Shown: positions 51,825 to 59,750 of the stretch, piece by piece
Position numbering within the stretch: the first letter of the stretch is position 1
Layout of the letters: every line of letters starts with the position of its first letter
Origin: Pseudonocardia kunmingensis
GTDB taxonomy: Bacteria > Actinomycetota > Actinomycetes > Mycobacteriales > Pseudonocardiaceae
Reading direction: 5' to 3'
Assembly: GCF_006716445.1 (NCBI RefSeq)
Contig: NZ_VFPA01000006.1
Coordinates: 248,001 to 312,000, forward strand
DNA length: 64,000 bases
The notes under the pieces: generated by a model
What the model saw: the letters and a program-made list of their open reading frames with translations, nothing else
What the model was told of the DNA's origin: nothing
The model's database searches: none
Position numbers and translations under genes: made by a program

Positions 51825-52486
51825 GCACGCCGGCCCCGCCCCCGACGCGGATCCTGCTGGCCGACGACCACGCGCTGGTCCGGCACGGCCTGCGGCTCAT
51901 CCTGGACGCCGAGCCCGATCTCGCCGTCGTCGCCGAGGCCGCCGACGGCGCCGAGGCGGTCGACGCCGCGAGCCCGGAGGCGGTGGACCTCGCGATCCTG
52001 GACATCGCCATGCCCCGGCTGACCGGGATCCAGGCGGCGCGCGAGATCTCGCAGCGCGCCCCGCGCATCCACATCCTGATGCTGTCGATGTACGACAACG
52101 AGCAGTACTTCTTCGAGTCCCTCAAGGCGGGCGCGTCGGGCTACGTCCTGAAGTCCGTGGCCGACCGGGACCTGATTGAGGCGTGCCGGGCGTCCGTGCG
52201 CGGGGAGCCCTTCCTCTACCCCGGAGCGGTGACGGCGCTCATCCGCGACTACCTGCAGCGCGACCGGCGGGGGGACCGGCTGCCGGACCGGATCCTGACC
52301 CCGCGCGAGGAGGAGATCGTCAAGCTGATCGCGGAGAGCCACTCCTCCCGCGAGATCGCCGAGACCCTGGGCATCAGCGCCAAGACCGTGGAGCGCCACC
52401 GGGCGAACATCCTGGCGAAGCTCGGCATGCGCGACCGCCTCGACCTCACCCGCTACGCCATCCGCGCGGGGCTCGTGGAGCCCTGA
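51821..52486 (+). CDS. NarL/FixJ-type response regulator
   Basis: A 221-residue partner of the kinase encoded just upstream (4-base ATGA overlap). The receiver domain has the acidic pocket ADDH, phospho-acceptor Asp61 in ILDIAMPRL and Lys in GYVLKSV. The C-terminal LuxR-type helix-turn-helix is LTPREEEIVKLIAESHSSREIAETLGISAKTVERHRANILAKLGMRDRLDLTRYAI. The pair has no clear target genes next to it. The acyltransferase 75 bases downstream is a possible one, but no repeat suggestive of its binding site is visible. Confidence 0.94.
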   Translation: MSTPAPPPTRILLADDHALVRHGLRLILDAEPDLAVVAEAADGAEAVDAASPEAVDLAILDIAMPRLTGIQAAREISQRAPRIHILMLSMYDNEQYFFESLKAGASGYVLKSVADRDLIEACRASVRGEPFLYPGAVTALIRDYLQRDRRGDRLPDRILTPREEEIVKLIAESHSSREIAETLGISAKTVERHRANILAKLGMRDRLDLTRYAIRAGLVEP

Positions 52487-52525
52487 CTCCGGGCAGCCGG
52501 GTAAAGGGTGGGCCGAACGGGCTCA

Positions 52526-52531
52526 TAGGAT
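52526..52531 (+). promoter_or_regulatory. Possible -10 box for the acyltransferase gene
   Basis: TAGGAT 31 bases before the ATG at 52562 resembles an actinomycete -10 element, but no convincing -35 box lies 17-18 bases upstream. Confidence 0.3.
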
Positions 52532-52561
52532 GACGGGCCGGTCGCCGAGGGGGAGGGCTGC

Positions 52562-54607
52562 ATGACACCGCGTGAGCAGGGGGCTGCCCGTCCCGGCGCC
52601 GGACCCGCGGCGCCGGCGGGGTACCGGCCGGAGCTGCAGGGCCTGCGCGCGCTCGCGGTCGTCCTGGTCGTGATCTACCACGTGTGGATCAACCGGGTCT
52701 CCGGCGGCGTCGACGTCTTCTTCGTCGTGTCCGGGTTCCTGCTCACCGGCCAGCTGGTGCGCTCGGCCGAGCGCGGCGACCTCGACCTGCGCAAGCGCTT
52801 CAGCCGCACGCTGCTGCGCCTCACACCCGCGGCGTCGCTGGTCCTGGTCAGCACCGCGGTCCTCGCGGCGTTCGTCCTGCCCGAGGGGCGGTGGAGCCAG
52901 ACCGCCCGCGAGGTCGTCGCGTCGGCGCTGTTCCTGGAGAACTGGCAGTTGGCCGCCGACTCGGTGGACTACGCCGCACGCAACAACGTGGCGAGCATCG
53001 CCCAGCACTTCTGGTCGCTGTCGGTGCAGGGGCAGTTCTTCCTCCTGTGGCCGCTGCTGATCGCGCTCGTGGCGCTGGCCTGCCGGCAGGTGCCGGGGCG
53101 GCTGCGCCGGTCGGTCACCCTCGCGCTGCTCGGCGTGTTCGCGGCGTCGCTGCTCTACTCCATCGAGCTGACCATCACCAACCAGCCACTGGCCTACTTC
53201 CACACCCTCACCCGGCTGTGGGAGTTCGCGCTCGGCGGGTTGCTCGCCCTGCACGGTGACCGGCTGGTGCTCACGCGGCGGGCCCGCGTCGCGGCGGGCT
53301 GGACCGGCGTGCTGGGGCTCGTCGCCTGCGGGGCCCTCATCCCGGTGGCCACGGTGTTCCCGGGCGTCGCGGCGCTGTGGCCCACCGGCTGCGCCGCGCT
53401 CGTGCTGCTGGCCGGTCGGACGGGGACGCGGGCAGGGGCCGACCGGCTGCTCGCCGGCCGCGCGGCCGGCTACCTCGGCGACATCAGCTACGCGCTCTAC
53501 CTGTGGCACTGGCCGCTGCTGGTCCTCTACCTGCAGGCGTGGCAGGTCGAGACCCCGAGTCCGGCCGCCGGTGCTCTGATCATCGCGACGTCCCTGGTGC
53601 TCGCGGTGCTCACCCACGAGCTCGTCGAGCAACCGGTGCTGCGCCACGGCTCCTCCACGGCTCGCCGGGGATACCGGGTGGCGGCGGTGTGCACCGCCCT
53701 CGTCGTGGTCGTGGCCGCAGCCTGGCAGGGCGTCGGCGCACTGCGGTCGAACACCGGGGCGGACATCGGCGACACCGCCTACCCGGGAGCGCTCGCGCTG
53801 GCCTCGGACGAGGAGGTGGAGCCCGCGCCGCTGCTGCCCGGCCCGGCGGACGTGGCCGACGACTGGCTGCGGCTCGAGCGTTGGGACTGCGCGCCGATGA
53901 CGGCGTTCGCGTGGGACGTCTGCGCCCTGCCGATGCCGCCCGCCGAGGAGGGCGCCGACGAGCCCGAGCCGCCGTCGCGGCGGATCGTGGTGGTCGGCGA
54001 CTCGCACGCCCAGCAGCTGACCGCGGCGCTGGTCCCGATCGCCGAGCAGAACAACTGGCAGCTCATCGCCATGCTGCGCGGGGGGTGCCCGTTCTCCACC
54101 GTGTCCGAGGTGGACCCGGACGAGACCGAGTGCGTCGACTTCAACGCCGCGGTGGCGGACGAGATCACCGCACTCCAACCGGACGCCGTGGTCACCATGG
54201 CCACCCGCGACGCCCGGGTCGGGCAGACCGAGCAGATCCCGGCCGGCTTCGTCGAGCAGTGGCGCCGCCTCGACGCCCAGGGGATCCCGGTGCTCGCGCT
54301 GCGGGACAACCCGCGGTTCGACCACTCCATCCCCGACTGCGTGCAGACCCGGCCCGACGACGTCGCCGGGTGCGGGGTGGACCGGGCCGAGGTCTACGCG
54401 CCGACACCGCCGTGGGTCGACCTGCCCGACGTGCCGCCCAACGTCGCGTTCGTCGACATCGCCGACGCGGTGTGCGACACCGACCGGTGCCCGCCGGTGA
54501 TCGGCAACGTGCTCGTCTACATGGACGACAACCACCTGACCGCCACCTACAGCACGTCGATGTCCGACCTGCTCGCCGGTCAGGTGCAGGCCGGCCTCGG
54601 CTGGTAG
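52562..54607 (+). CDS. OafA/YrhL-type acyltransferase with SGNH domain
   Basis: A 681-residue membrane acyltransferase. The first about 370 residues form an acyltransferase-3 domain of about 10 spans (YRPELQGLRALAVVLVVIYHVWINRVSGGVDVFFVVSGFLLTGQL, DISYALYLWHWPLLVLYLQAW). The periplasmic C-terminus is an SGNH hydrolase-like domain with GDSHAQQLTAALV (block I Ser) and MDDNHLTATYS (Asp and His of block V). This two-domain plan is used for O-acetylation of cell-wall polysaccharides or lipids. The ATG follows GGGGGAGGG. No cognate polysaccharide cluster is adjacent, so the acceptor is unknown. Confidence 0.93.
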   Translation: MTPREQGAARPGAGPAAPAGYRPELQGLRALAVVLVVIYHVWINRVSGGVDVFFVVSGFLLTGQLVRSAERGDLDLRKRFSRTLLRLTPAASLVLVSTAVLAAFVLPEGRWSQTAREVVASALFLENWQLAADSVDYAARNNVASIAQHFWSLSVQGQFFLLWPLLIALVALACRQVPGRLRRSVTLALLGVFAASLLYSIELTITNQPLAYFHTLTRLWEFALGGLLALHGDRLVLTRRARVAAGWTGVLGLVACGALIPVATVFPGVAALWPTGCAALVLLAGRTGTRAGADRLLAGRAAGYLGDISYALYLWHWPLLVLYLQAWQVETPSPAAGALIIATSLVLAVLTHELVEQPVLRHGSSTARRGYRVAAVCTALVVVVAAAWQGVGALRSNTGADIGDTAYPGALALASDEEVEPAPLLPGPADVADDWLRLERWDCAPMTAFAWDVCALPMPPAEEGADEPEPPSRRIVVVGDSHAQQLTAALVPIAEQNNWQLIAMLRGGCPFSTVSEVDPDETECVDFNAAVADEITALQPDAVVTMATRDARVGQTEQIPAGFVEQWRRLDAQGIPVLALRDNPRFDHSIPDCVQTRPDDVAGCGVDRAEVYAPTPPWVDLPDVPPNVAFVDIADAVCDTDRCPPVIGNVLVYMDDNHLTATYSTSMSDLLAGQVQAGLGW

Positions 54608-54677
54608 CCGGGGCCGGTGCGGCGGCCACGAGGCCGGGTCGTGCGGCGGCCGGTCCGCGACCACCGGCGCGCCGCCC

Positions 54678-54753
54678 ACGCACCCCGTCTGCGCCGACGC
54701 ACCCCGTCTGCGCTCACGCCCCCCTTCTCCTGCGACGCCCCCCGTCGAGCGGT
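54678..54753. repeat. 19-bp imperfect tandem repeats (about four units)
   Basis: Units begin at 54678, 54697, 54716 and 54735: ACGCACCCCGTCTGCGCCG, the same with CTC at the end, ACGCCCCCCTTCTCCTGCG, then a partial ACGCCCCCCGTCGAGC. The first two match at 17 of 19 bases. There are no spacers, so this is not a CRISPR array. Confidence 0.6.
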
Positions 54754-54801
54754 CGCGCGGGCCGAAACGGGGGGCGTGAGAGGACAAGGGGTGCGTGAGC
54801 G
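54711..54801. terminator. Long imperfect stem-loop after the acyltransferase gene
   Basis: CGCTCACGC-CCCCCTTCTCCT (from 54711) and its near-complement ending GTGCGTGAGCG at 54801 face each other, and CGCCCCCCG pairs with CGGGGGGCG in the inner part. A strong structure about 105 bases after the stop could end transcription. Confidence 0.4.
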
Positions 54802-54844
54802 GCCCCTTCCCCCGGGGGGTTCCTGACGGGCAGGGCGGGTTGCG

Positions 54845-54880
54845 GTGGGCGCGCCGTTCCCGGCTCGAGACCGCTGCCCC
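54845..54880 (+). repeat. 36-bp inverted repeat, left copy
   Basis: Starts GTGGGCGCGCCGTTCC and ends GAGACCGCTGCCCC. The reverse complement recurs at 55154-55189 with one mismatch. The 273 bases between have no gene. Confidence 0.8.
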
Positions 54881-55153
54881 ACCCCACGTCCAGGCCGCAC
54901 CCGCAGTCGCCCCGGCGGCCTGTCCGACCGCCCCGTGGCGAGGGTGGCTCGGTGGGCACAACTACCGAGTCACGTGGTCGCCCGCACAGCCGTCCCCGAC
55001 CTGGCCCCGGCCGGTCCACGACGAGACCGTCCCCGCCGGGTGCCACTCAACCGGCTGTGGTGCCGTTCCCGACCCCTCCGACGACAGGGCTTGATCAGTA
55101 AGCCGGGGGCCTGAGCCGCACCCCTGCAGCGCGAGGGTCCCGGGCCGGGGCGA

Positions 55154-55189
55154 GGGGCAGTGGTCTCGAGCCGGGAACGGCGCGCCCAC
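55154..55189 (-). repeat. 36-bp inverted repeat, right copy
   Basis: Reverse-complement partner of 54845-54880, 35 of 36 bases identical (A for G in GAGACCACTGCCCC). The arrangement resembles the ends of a MITE of about 345 bp, but no flanking target duplication is visible. Confidence 0.8.
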
Positions 55190-55199
55190 AGGAGTTTTC

Positions 55200-55263
55200 A
55201 TGGTCAGATCGACACCAGGGCTGTTGGATCACCCGGAAATCGCCCTGGTGTCGATCTGATCAT
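55200..55263. terminator. 22-bp-arm hairpin downstream of the ABC exporter gene
   Basis: TCAGATCGACACCAGGGC (18 bases, within a 22-base left arm at 55200-55221) pairs with GCCCTGGTGTCGATCTGA (right arm 55242-55263); 21 of 22 positions pair across a 20-base loop. It lies about 120 bases past the exporter stop on the minus strand and is the best terminator in the region, or a dispersed palindrome. Confidence 0.6.
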
Positions 55264-55269
55264 GCACGG

Positions 55270-55289
55270 TCGCGTTCCGCGGAACGCGA
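55270..55289. promoter_or_regulatory. Perfect 20-bp palindrome
   Basis: TCGCGTTCCGCGGAACGCGA has no central spacer. It lies 7 bases right of the hairpin and about 90 bases past the exporter stop. Operator or structural role unknown. Confidence 0.45.
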
Positions 55290-55381
55290 GACCGCCCTCA
55301 CCCCGCCGAGAACCAGCTGAGAGCGGCCCGAAGGATTTGACGAGCGGCTCGACCACACACGGCATGATCGAAACTGGCGCA

Positions 55382-57883
55382 TCAACCGGCCAGGTGGCCC
55401 CACCGGTCGGCAAGCTCGCTCCACGGGCCGGTGGCGGCGACGCGGCCCTCCTCCAGGACGACCACGGCGTCGGCCCGGGCGAGTGCGGAGCGCTTCGCGC
55501 TGCACCCGACCACGGTGGTGCCGCGGCGGCGCAGGGCCTCCCACAGCTCGACCTCCGTGCGGGCGTCGAGGGCGGAGGAGACGTCGTCGGCGACCAGCAG
55601 CTCGGCCTCGGTGGCCAGGGCCCGGGCCAGCGCCAGGCGCTGGACCTGCCCGCCGGACAGGCGGACCCCGCGGTGCCCGACGAGGGCCGCGTGCCCGCCC
55701 GCCTCCTCGACGTCGGCCTGCAGCCGGGCGTCGTCCACGGCGGTGCCGAGCGCCGTGTGCAGCCGTGCGTCGTGGTCGAGGACGATGTTGTCGGAGAAGG
55801 AGCCGGAGAGGACGCGGGGCACCTGCCCGACGTAGGCCACCTGGCCGGGCCGCAGGAACTGCTGCGGGTCGTCCACGTCGAGGTCGTTCCAGCGGATGCT
55901 GCCCTCGTGGTCGACCAGCCCGGCGAGGCTGCTCAGCAGGCTGGACTTGCCCGAGCCGACGCGCCCGGTGAGCAGCACGAGGGACCCGGCGTCGACGGTG
56001 AGGTCGACGTCGTGGACGCCGACCGTGCCGTCGTCGTGCACGGCGGTGACGCCCTCCAGCGACAGGCGCTTGAGCGGGACCCGGCCCGCGGCAGGCGGGG
56101 CCGGGGCGGTGCCCTCCACCAGGTCGACGCCCGGCGGCACGCGGACCAGGTCGGCACCGCCCGCGAGGTCGGTCATCGCGTGCAGCCAGCGCCGGGCGAC
56201 CGGCGCCTCGGTGACGGCGGCCCCGAAGACCACCCCGAACCAGCCCGAGCCGCTCACCGCGGTGGTGACCAGGAGGGTGGTGGCGAGGTCCCACCTGCCG
56301 GCGAGGTGCAGCGTCCACGCGGTGACCACCCCGGCCTGGACGAGCAGCGCCGGCGCGCCCTCCAGCAGCATGCGCACCCGCATCTCGCGGACGATGGCGG
56401 CCACCCGGCGGGCGTCGACCCGGCGCAGGTGGGCCTGCACCGCGTCGGTGGCGGCGGCGAGCTTGACGGTGCGGGCGGCGTCGAGGACGGACACGAGCGC
56501 GGACCCGAACCGGGCGCGGGCGTCGCCGGCCACGCGGGCCGCGGAGCCCGCCAGCGGGGCCCCGAGACCGGAGACGGCGGCCGACAGGGCGAGCACGGCG
56601 GCGAGCACGGCGCCGGCGAGGACGCTGCGCCCGGCGACGGCCGTGACGGCCACGACGACCATGCCGCTGACGACGTCGACCCAGCGGTCGACGTACATCA
56701 CCATCCGGTCGGAGTCCAGCGCCCGCGCGACGACCTCCCCGGCCGGGGTGCGCGCCAGGCGCCGCTGCATCGTCTGGCCCCGCAGGACGGCCAGACGCAT
56801 GCGCAGCGTCACCACCGACCACCACAGCGGGTAGGTGCGGAAGGCGAGCGCGAGCGCGAACGGGGCCAGCAGCAGCGACGCGGCGAGGCCCGCCCCCTCG
56901 GCCCACGGGGTCGCGCCCCGCTCCAGCGCGCCGACCAGCATGCCCCACAGCCAGCCGGTGACGGCGCCGTAGGCGCCCAGCATCGCCGAGGCGAGGAAGC
57001 CCGCCGCCCCGACCAGGCCCCAGCGCGGGTGGGCGAAGGACGTGCGCAGCACGGTGGACGACAGCCGGGGACGGACCGGCGGGGGAGGGGGCTCGAGCAC
57101 GCGGCGTTCGGCGCGGGCGAAGCGGGCCGGGCGCTCGGCGACGTCGTCGGCGCCGTCGCCGGCCGCGGTGAGCAGGTCGCGGAAGGGGCCGGGCGCGGTG
57201 GCGAGCAGTGCGCGCTCGCCGTGCTGGACGACGCGTCCGCGCTCCAGCACGGCCACCGAGTGGCAGTGGCGCGTGGTGGACAGCCGGTGCGCGACCAGCA
57301 CGCCGGTGCGCCCCGCCAGCAGCCGCTGCGCGGCCCGGGTGACGCGGCGCTCGGTCTGCGGGTCCATCCGGGCGGTGGCCTCGTCGAGGACCACGACGGC
57401 GACGTCGCGGACCAGCAGGCGGGCGAACGCCACGAGCTGCTCCTCGCCCGCGGACAGCGTGCTGCCGCCGGCCCCGAGGCGCGTCTGCAGCCCGTCGGGC
57501 AGCGCCGCCACCCACTCGCCGAGCCCGAGGGCCTCGACGGCACCGGCGACGGCACCCGCGGGCACGTCGGCGAAGAGGGTGATGTTCTCCTCGAGCGTGG
57601 CGGCGAGGATCTCGGTGCGCTGGGTGACCACGCCGACGGCGCGCCGCAGGTCCGCCACGTCGGTGGCCGTGACGTCCTGCCCGGCCACGAACACCGTGCC
57701 CGGCGGCGGCTCGACGGCACGCGAGAGCAGCTTCGCCAGGGTGGACTTGCCGGCGCCCGTGCGCCCCACCAGCGCGCAGGTGGTGCCGGCCGGCACCGTG
57801 AGGTGCACCGACTGCAGGGCGAAACCACCGGGGTAGGCGAAGGTGAGGTCGCGAACCTCCACGGCGGCGGGCCCCGCGGGCAC
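55382..57883 (-). CDS. ABC exporter, NBD1-TMD2-NBD2 part of a frameshifted four-domain protein
   Basis: An 833-codon frame that starts at a GTG inside the linker after TMD1. NBD1 has Walker A GRTGAGKSTL, an altered signature STLSAGEEQ, Walker B VVVLDEATARMD and H-loop VLVAHRLS. TMD2 follows (about residues 275-560), then NBD2 with Walker A GRVGSGKSSL, a normal signature RLSGGQVQR, but Walker B LLVADDVSSALD with Asp in place of the catalytic Glu and no H-loop His (GCSAKRSA). So NBD2 is a degenerate ATP site, as in asymmetric exporters. The missing TMD1 is encoded directly upstream in another frame. Alone this product would lack half of the membrane domain. The exported substrate is unknown. 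Confidence 0.85.
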   Translation of the reverse strand: MPAGPAAVEVRDLTFAYPGGFALQSVHLTVPAGTTCALVGRTGAGKSTLAKLLSRAVEPPPGTVFVAGQDVTATDVADLRRAVGVVTQRTEILAATLEENITLFADVPAGAVAGAVEALGLGEWVAALPDGLQTRLGAGGSTLSAGEEQLVAFARLLVRDVAVVVLDEATARMDPQTERRVTRAAQRLLAGRTGVLVAHRLSTTRHCHSVAVLERGRVVQHGERALLATAPGPFRDLLTAAGDGADDVAERPARFARAERRVLEPPPPPVRPRLSSTVLRTSFAHPRWGLVGAAGFLASAMLGAYGAVTGWLWGMLVGALERGATPWAEGAGLAASLLLAPFALALAFRTYPLWWSVVTLRMRLAVLRGQTMQRRLARTPAGEVVARALDSDRMVMYVDRWVDVVSGMVVVAVTAVAGRSVLAGAVLAAVLALSAAVSGLGAPLAGSAARVAGDARARFGSALVSVLDAARTVKLAAATDAVQAHLRRVDARRVAAIVREMRVRMLLEGAPALLVQAGVVTAWTLHLAGRWDLATTLLVTTAVSGSGWFGVVFGAAVTEAPVARRWLHAMTDLAGGADLVRVPPGVDLVEGTAPAPPAAGRVPLKRLSLEGVTAVHDDGTVGVHDVDLTVDAGSLVLLTGRVGSGKSSLLSSLAGLVDHEGSIRWNDLDVDDPQQFLRPGQVAYVGQVPRVLSGSFSDNIVLDHDARLHTALGTAVDDARLQADVEEAGGHAALVGHRGVRLSGGQVQRLALARALATEAELLVADDVSSALDARTEVELWEALRRRGTTVVGCSAKRSALARADAVVVLEEGRVAATGPWSELADRWGHLAG

Positions 57884-57911
57884 GGGCGCCCCGCCGACCG
57901 GTTCCTGCGGG

Positions 57912-58826
57912 GGCCGACAGCAGGGTGCGGATGCGCTGCAGCGCGCCCAGCCCGGCCTGCACCTCTGGCAGCTGGTTGCTCACGTTGCCCAGCTGCCCCA
58001 CGAACGTGGTGACCAGCAGCCACAGGGTGACCAGCTCGGCCAGGCCGAGCCGGCCGCCGCTCACCAGCGCGGCGCCGGCCACGGCGAGCGCGGCGAGCAT
58101 CCCGTGCAGCACCAGGCCGGTGCGCCGCCCGACCCGGGAGGAGGCCGCGCAGGTGGCCGCCACCCGGCGCAGCACCTCATGGGCGCGCCGGGCGTACTGG
58201 CGCACCACGTGCGGCTGGCCGAGCGAGGAGCGGACGTCGTCGCGCCCGGCCACCGCCTCCTCGAACTGCGCGGAGTGGTCGGACCAGGCGGCCTCCTCGG
58301 CGAGCTTGCGCTCGGCCACCACGCGGGTGAGCGGGCGGATCAGCACCGCGGCGAGCAGGGTGACGAGCGGGAAGGCGATCCACGCCGGCCACCAGGTGAG
58401 CCCGGCGACGACCCAGGCGAGCGCGGAGCGCAGGACGGCCGTGCCCATCGCCCACCCGGCGCGCCGCATCAGCACCCCGAGCTGGCGGGCGTCGTCGTCG
58501 ACGCGGTCGAGCACCTCGCCGACGGCCTGGTCCTCCAGAGCGGGCAGCGGCTGGTGCAGCGCCGCGTGCAGCAGGTCGGCGCGCAGCCGGCCCTCGGCGC
58601 GCCCGACGACCCCGGAGAACGCGGTGCGCCCCACGGTGTCGAGCAGGGTGCCGCCGAGCAGCAGGACGGCCAGCAGGGCCACCGCGCCCGCGGAGGGAGC
58701 CGCGGCGACGCCGCCCGCGACGACGGCGGCGAGCGTCTCGGCCGCCGCGGCGAGCACGGCGAGGGTGACGGCGACGCCCGAGGTGCGCTCGGCCAGCCGT
58801 CGCCAGTCCAGTGGCTGCGCGCGCAC
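57912..58826 (-). pseudogene. ABC exporter, TMD1 part, frame-disrupted from NBD1
   Basis: About 305 codons from a GTG at 58826, encoding a type-1 exporter membrane domain: a first span near VAVTLAVLAAAAETLAAVVAGG, the loop RLRADLLHAALHQPLPALEDQAVGEVLDRVDDDARQLG, and SLGQPHVVRQYARRAHEVLRRVAATCA. The reading frame is lost after LLSAPAG at a run of five C (plus-strand G, 57909-57913). Removing one base joins it as SAPQEPVGGAPVPAGPAAVEV to NBD1, giving one protein of about 1,145 residues with TMD-NBD-TMD-NBD order. As given, the frame runs on as nonsense. Confidence 0.75.
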
Positions 58827-58938
58827 GTCGCCCCCGTTCCGTGCCGCCCGGCGCGCGCCGAAGAGGCCGTCGATCTCGTCGATCCCCCGGAACGCTAACG
58901 CCCGGTACCGACGGTCCGCGTGGGGTTTTCCCGCGGTG

Positions 58939-59550
58939 CTACGCCACGCGCAGCCGGCCGCCGGCGGCGATCCGGCCGGGGTCGGTGATGTGCGGGTTGA
59001 GGCTCAGGAGGTAGTCGATCGTGGTGCCGTGGCGGTCGGCGTAGGCGCCGAGCGTGGCGCCCGGGGCGATCACCACCTCGCCCTGGGCCGCGCGGGGGAT
59101 CTCGAGGGTCTGGCCCGCCCGGATGAGGTCGGGGTCCGCGAGGCCGTTCTGCTCGGCGATCCGCTCGGTCGGCACGCCGTGGTGCAGGGCGATCCTGGCC
59201 AGCGTCTCGCCGGGTGCGACGGTGTGCACGGTCGGCCGGCCCGCGTCGGGCGCCGGCTCGGGTTGCGGCGGGACGCCGGGACCGGTCGAGGTGGCGGGTG
59301 GGCGCGGGCTCGTGGGCCGGGGCGGTTGCGGCGTGACCGCGTCGGTCGGGGCGAGGTCGGTGGGCTCGGGCGGGGTGTCGTCGGTGGCGCCGACGGCGAG
59401 CAGGACGACCGCGGCCGCGGGCACCGCGACCAGCAGGCCGATCAGGGCGTTGCGGACGATCACGGTGCGGCGCGCGCCCGGCTCGTCGCGCGTCCTGCTC
59501 GCGGCGGTCTCCAGCTCCCGCCTGAGCTTCTCGTGATCCGGCTCGTTCAT
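58939..59550 (-). CDS. Membrane-anchored LysM domain protein
   Basis: A 203-residue envelope protein. A charged cytoplasmic head (MNEPDHEKLRRELETAASR) is followed by one membrane span (about residues 32-53, IVRNALIGLLVAVPAAAVVLLAV), a Thr/Pro-rich extracellular linker, and two LysM peptidoglycan-binding domains (VHTVAPGETLARIALHHGVPTERIAEQNGLADPDLIRAGQTLEIP and GEVVIAPGATLGAYADRHGTTIDYLLSLNPHITDPGRIAAGGRLRVA). No hydrolase domain is attached, so it probably tethers or senses cell wall. The ATG at 59550 starts the natural head region; a longer frame to 59688 adds only unstructured residues. Confidence 0.87.
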   Translation of the reverse strand: MNEPDHEKLRRELETAASRTRDEPGARRTVIVRNALIGLLVAVPAAAVVLLAVGATDDTPPEPTDLAPTDAVTPQPPRPTSPRPPATSTGPGVPPQPEPAPDAGRPTVHTVAPGETLARIALHHGVPTERIAEQNGLADPDLIRAGQTLEIPRAAQGEVVIAPGATLGAYADRHGTTIDYLLSLNPHITDPGRIAAGGRLRVA

Positions 59551-59750
59551 CGTCGCGTATTGTGCATCCCCCGTTCGGCGCAGTTGCAGCGGGTGGGTGG
59601 CGCACGCAGTGGTGGCGAACCACAGGGCGCCTTGCATCGCGATAGGTAGATCGGGTCTACTTACCCCGGTTGGCCGAGCAGATGTCACGCACGGTGCTGC
59701 CGTGTCGACAGCCTTTCGTGAATGCCGTTGATCCTCGAATGGGGGGTCGG

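Larger units (their letters stand above)
54608..55381. other. 774-base gene-free, repeat-rich intergenic region
   Basis: No frame here has a credible start or family resemblance. It lies between two convergent genes and holds, left to right, a doubled GTGCGGCGGCC, 19-bp tandem repeats, a long imperfect stem, the 36-bp inverted-repeat pair, a 22-bp hairpin and a 20-bp palindrome (listed separately). It could contain remains of a small non-autonomous mobile element. Confidence 0.6.

Noticed and set aside
54678..54753. CRISPR-like array
   Set aside because: Repeats are contiguous without spacers and no cas gene is present.
52523..54961. 812-codon open frame opposite the acyltransferase gene
   Set aside because: Low-complexity Arg/Gly/Gln/His composition and no recognisable motif, whereas the plus strand has complete acyltransferase and SGNH motifs.
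54845..55189. Insertion sequence
   Set aside because: The inverted ends are good, but there is no transposase and no target duplication, so only an inverted-repeat pair or MITE-like segment is claimed.
55337..55368. TTGACG with CATGAT as a promoter reading into the ABC exporter antisense strand
   Set aside because: The spacer is 20 bases and the -10 match is poor.
55260..57911. Continuation of the TMD1 frame to give a 1,188-residue protein
   Set aside because: After LLSAPAG the sequence becomes Arg/Gly-rich nonsense, while the neighbouring frame carries the ABC motifs.
59645..59660. Inverted GTAGA/TCTAC in the LysM-TPR divergent region
   Set aside because: Only five base pairs; too short to claim as operator.
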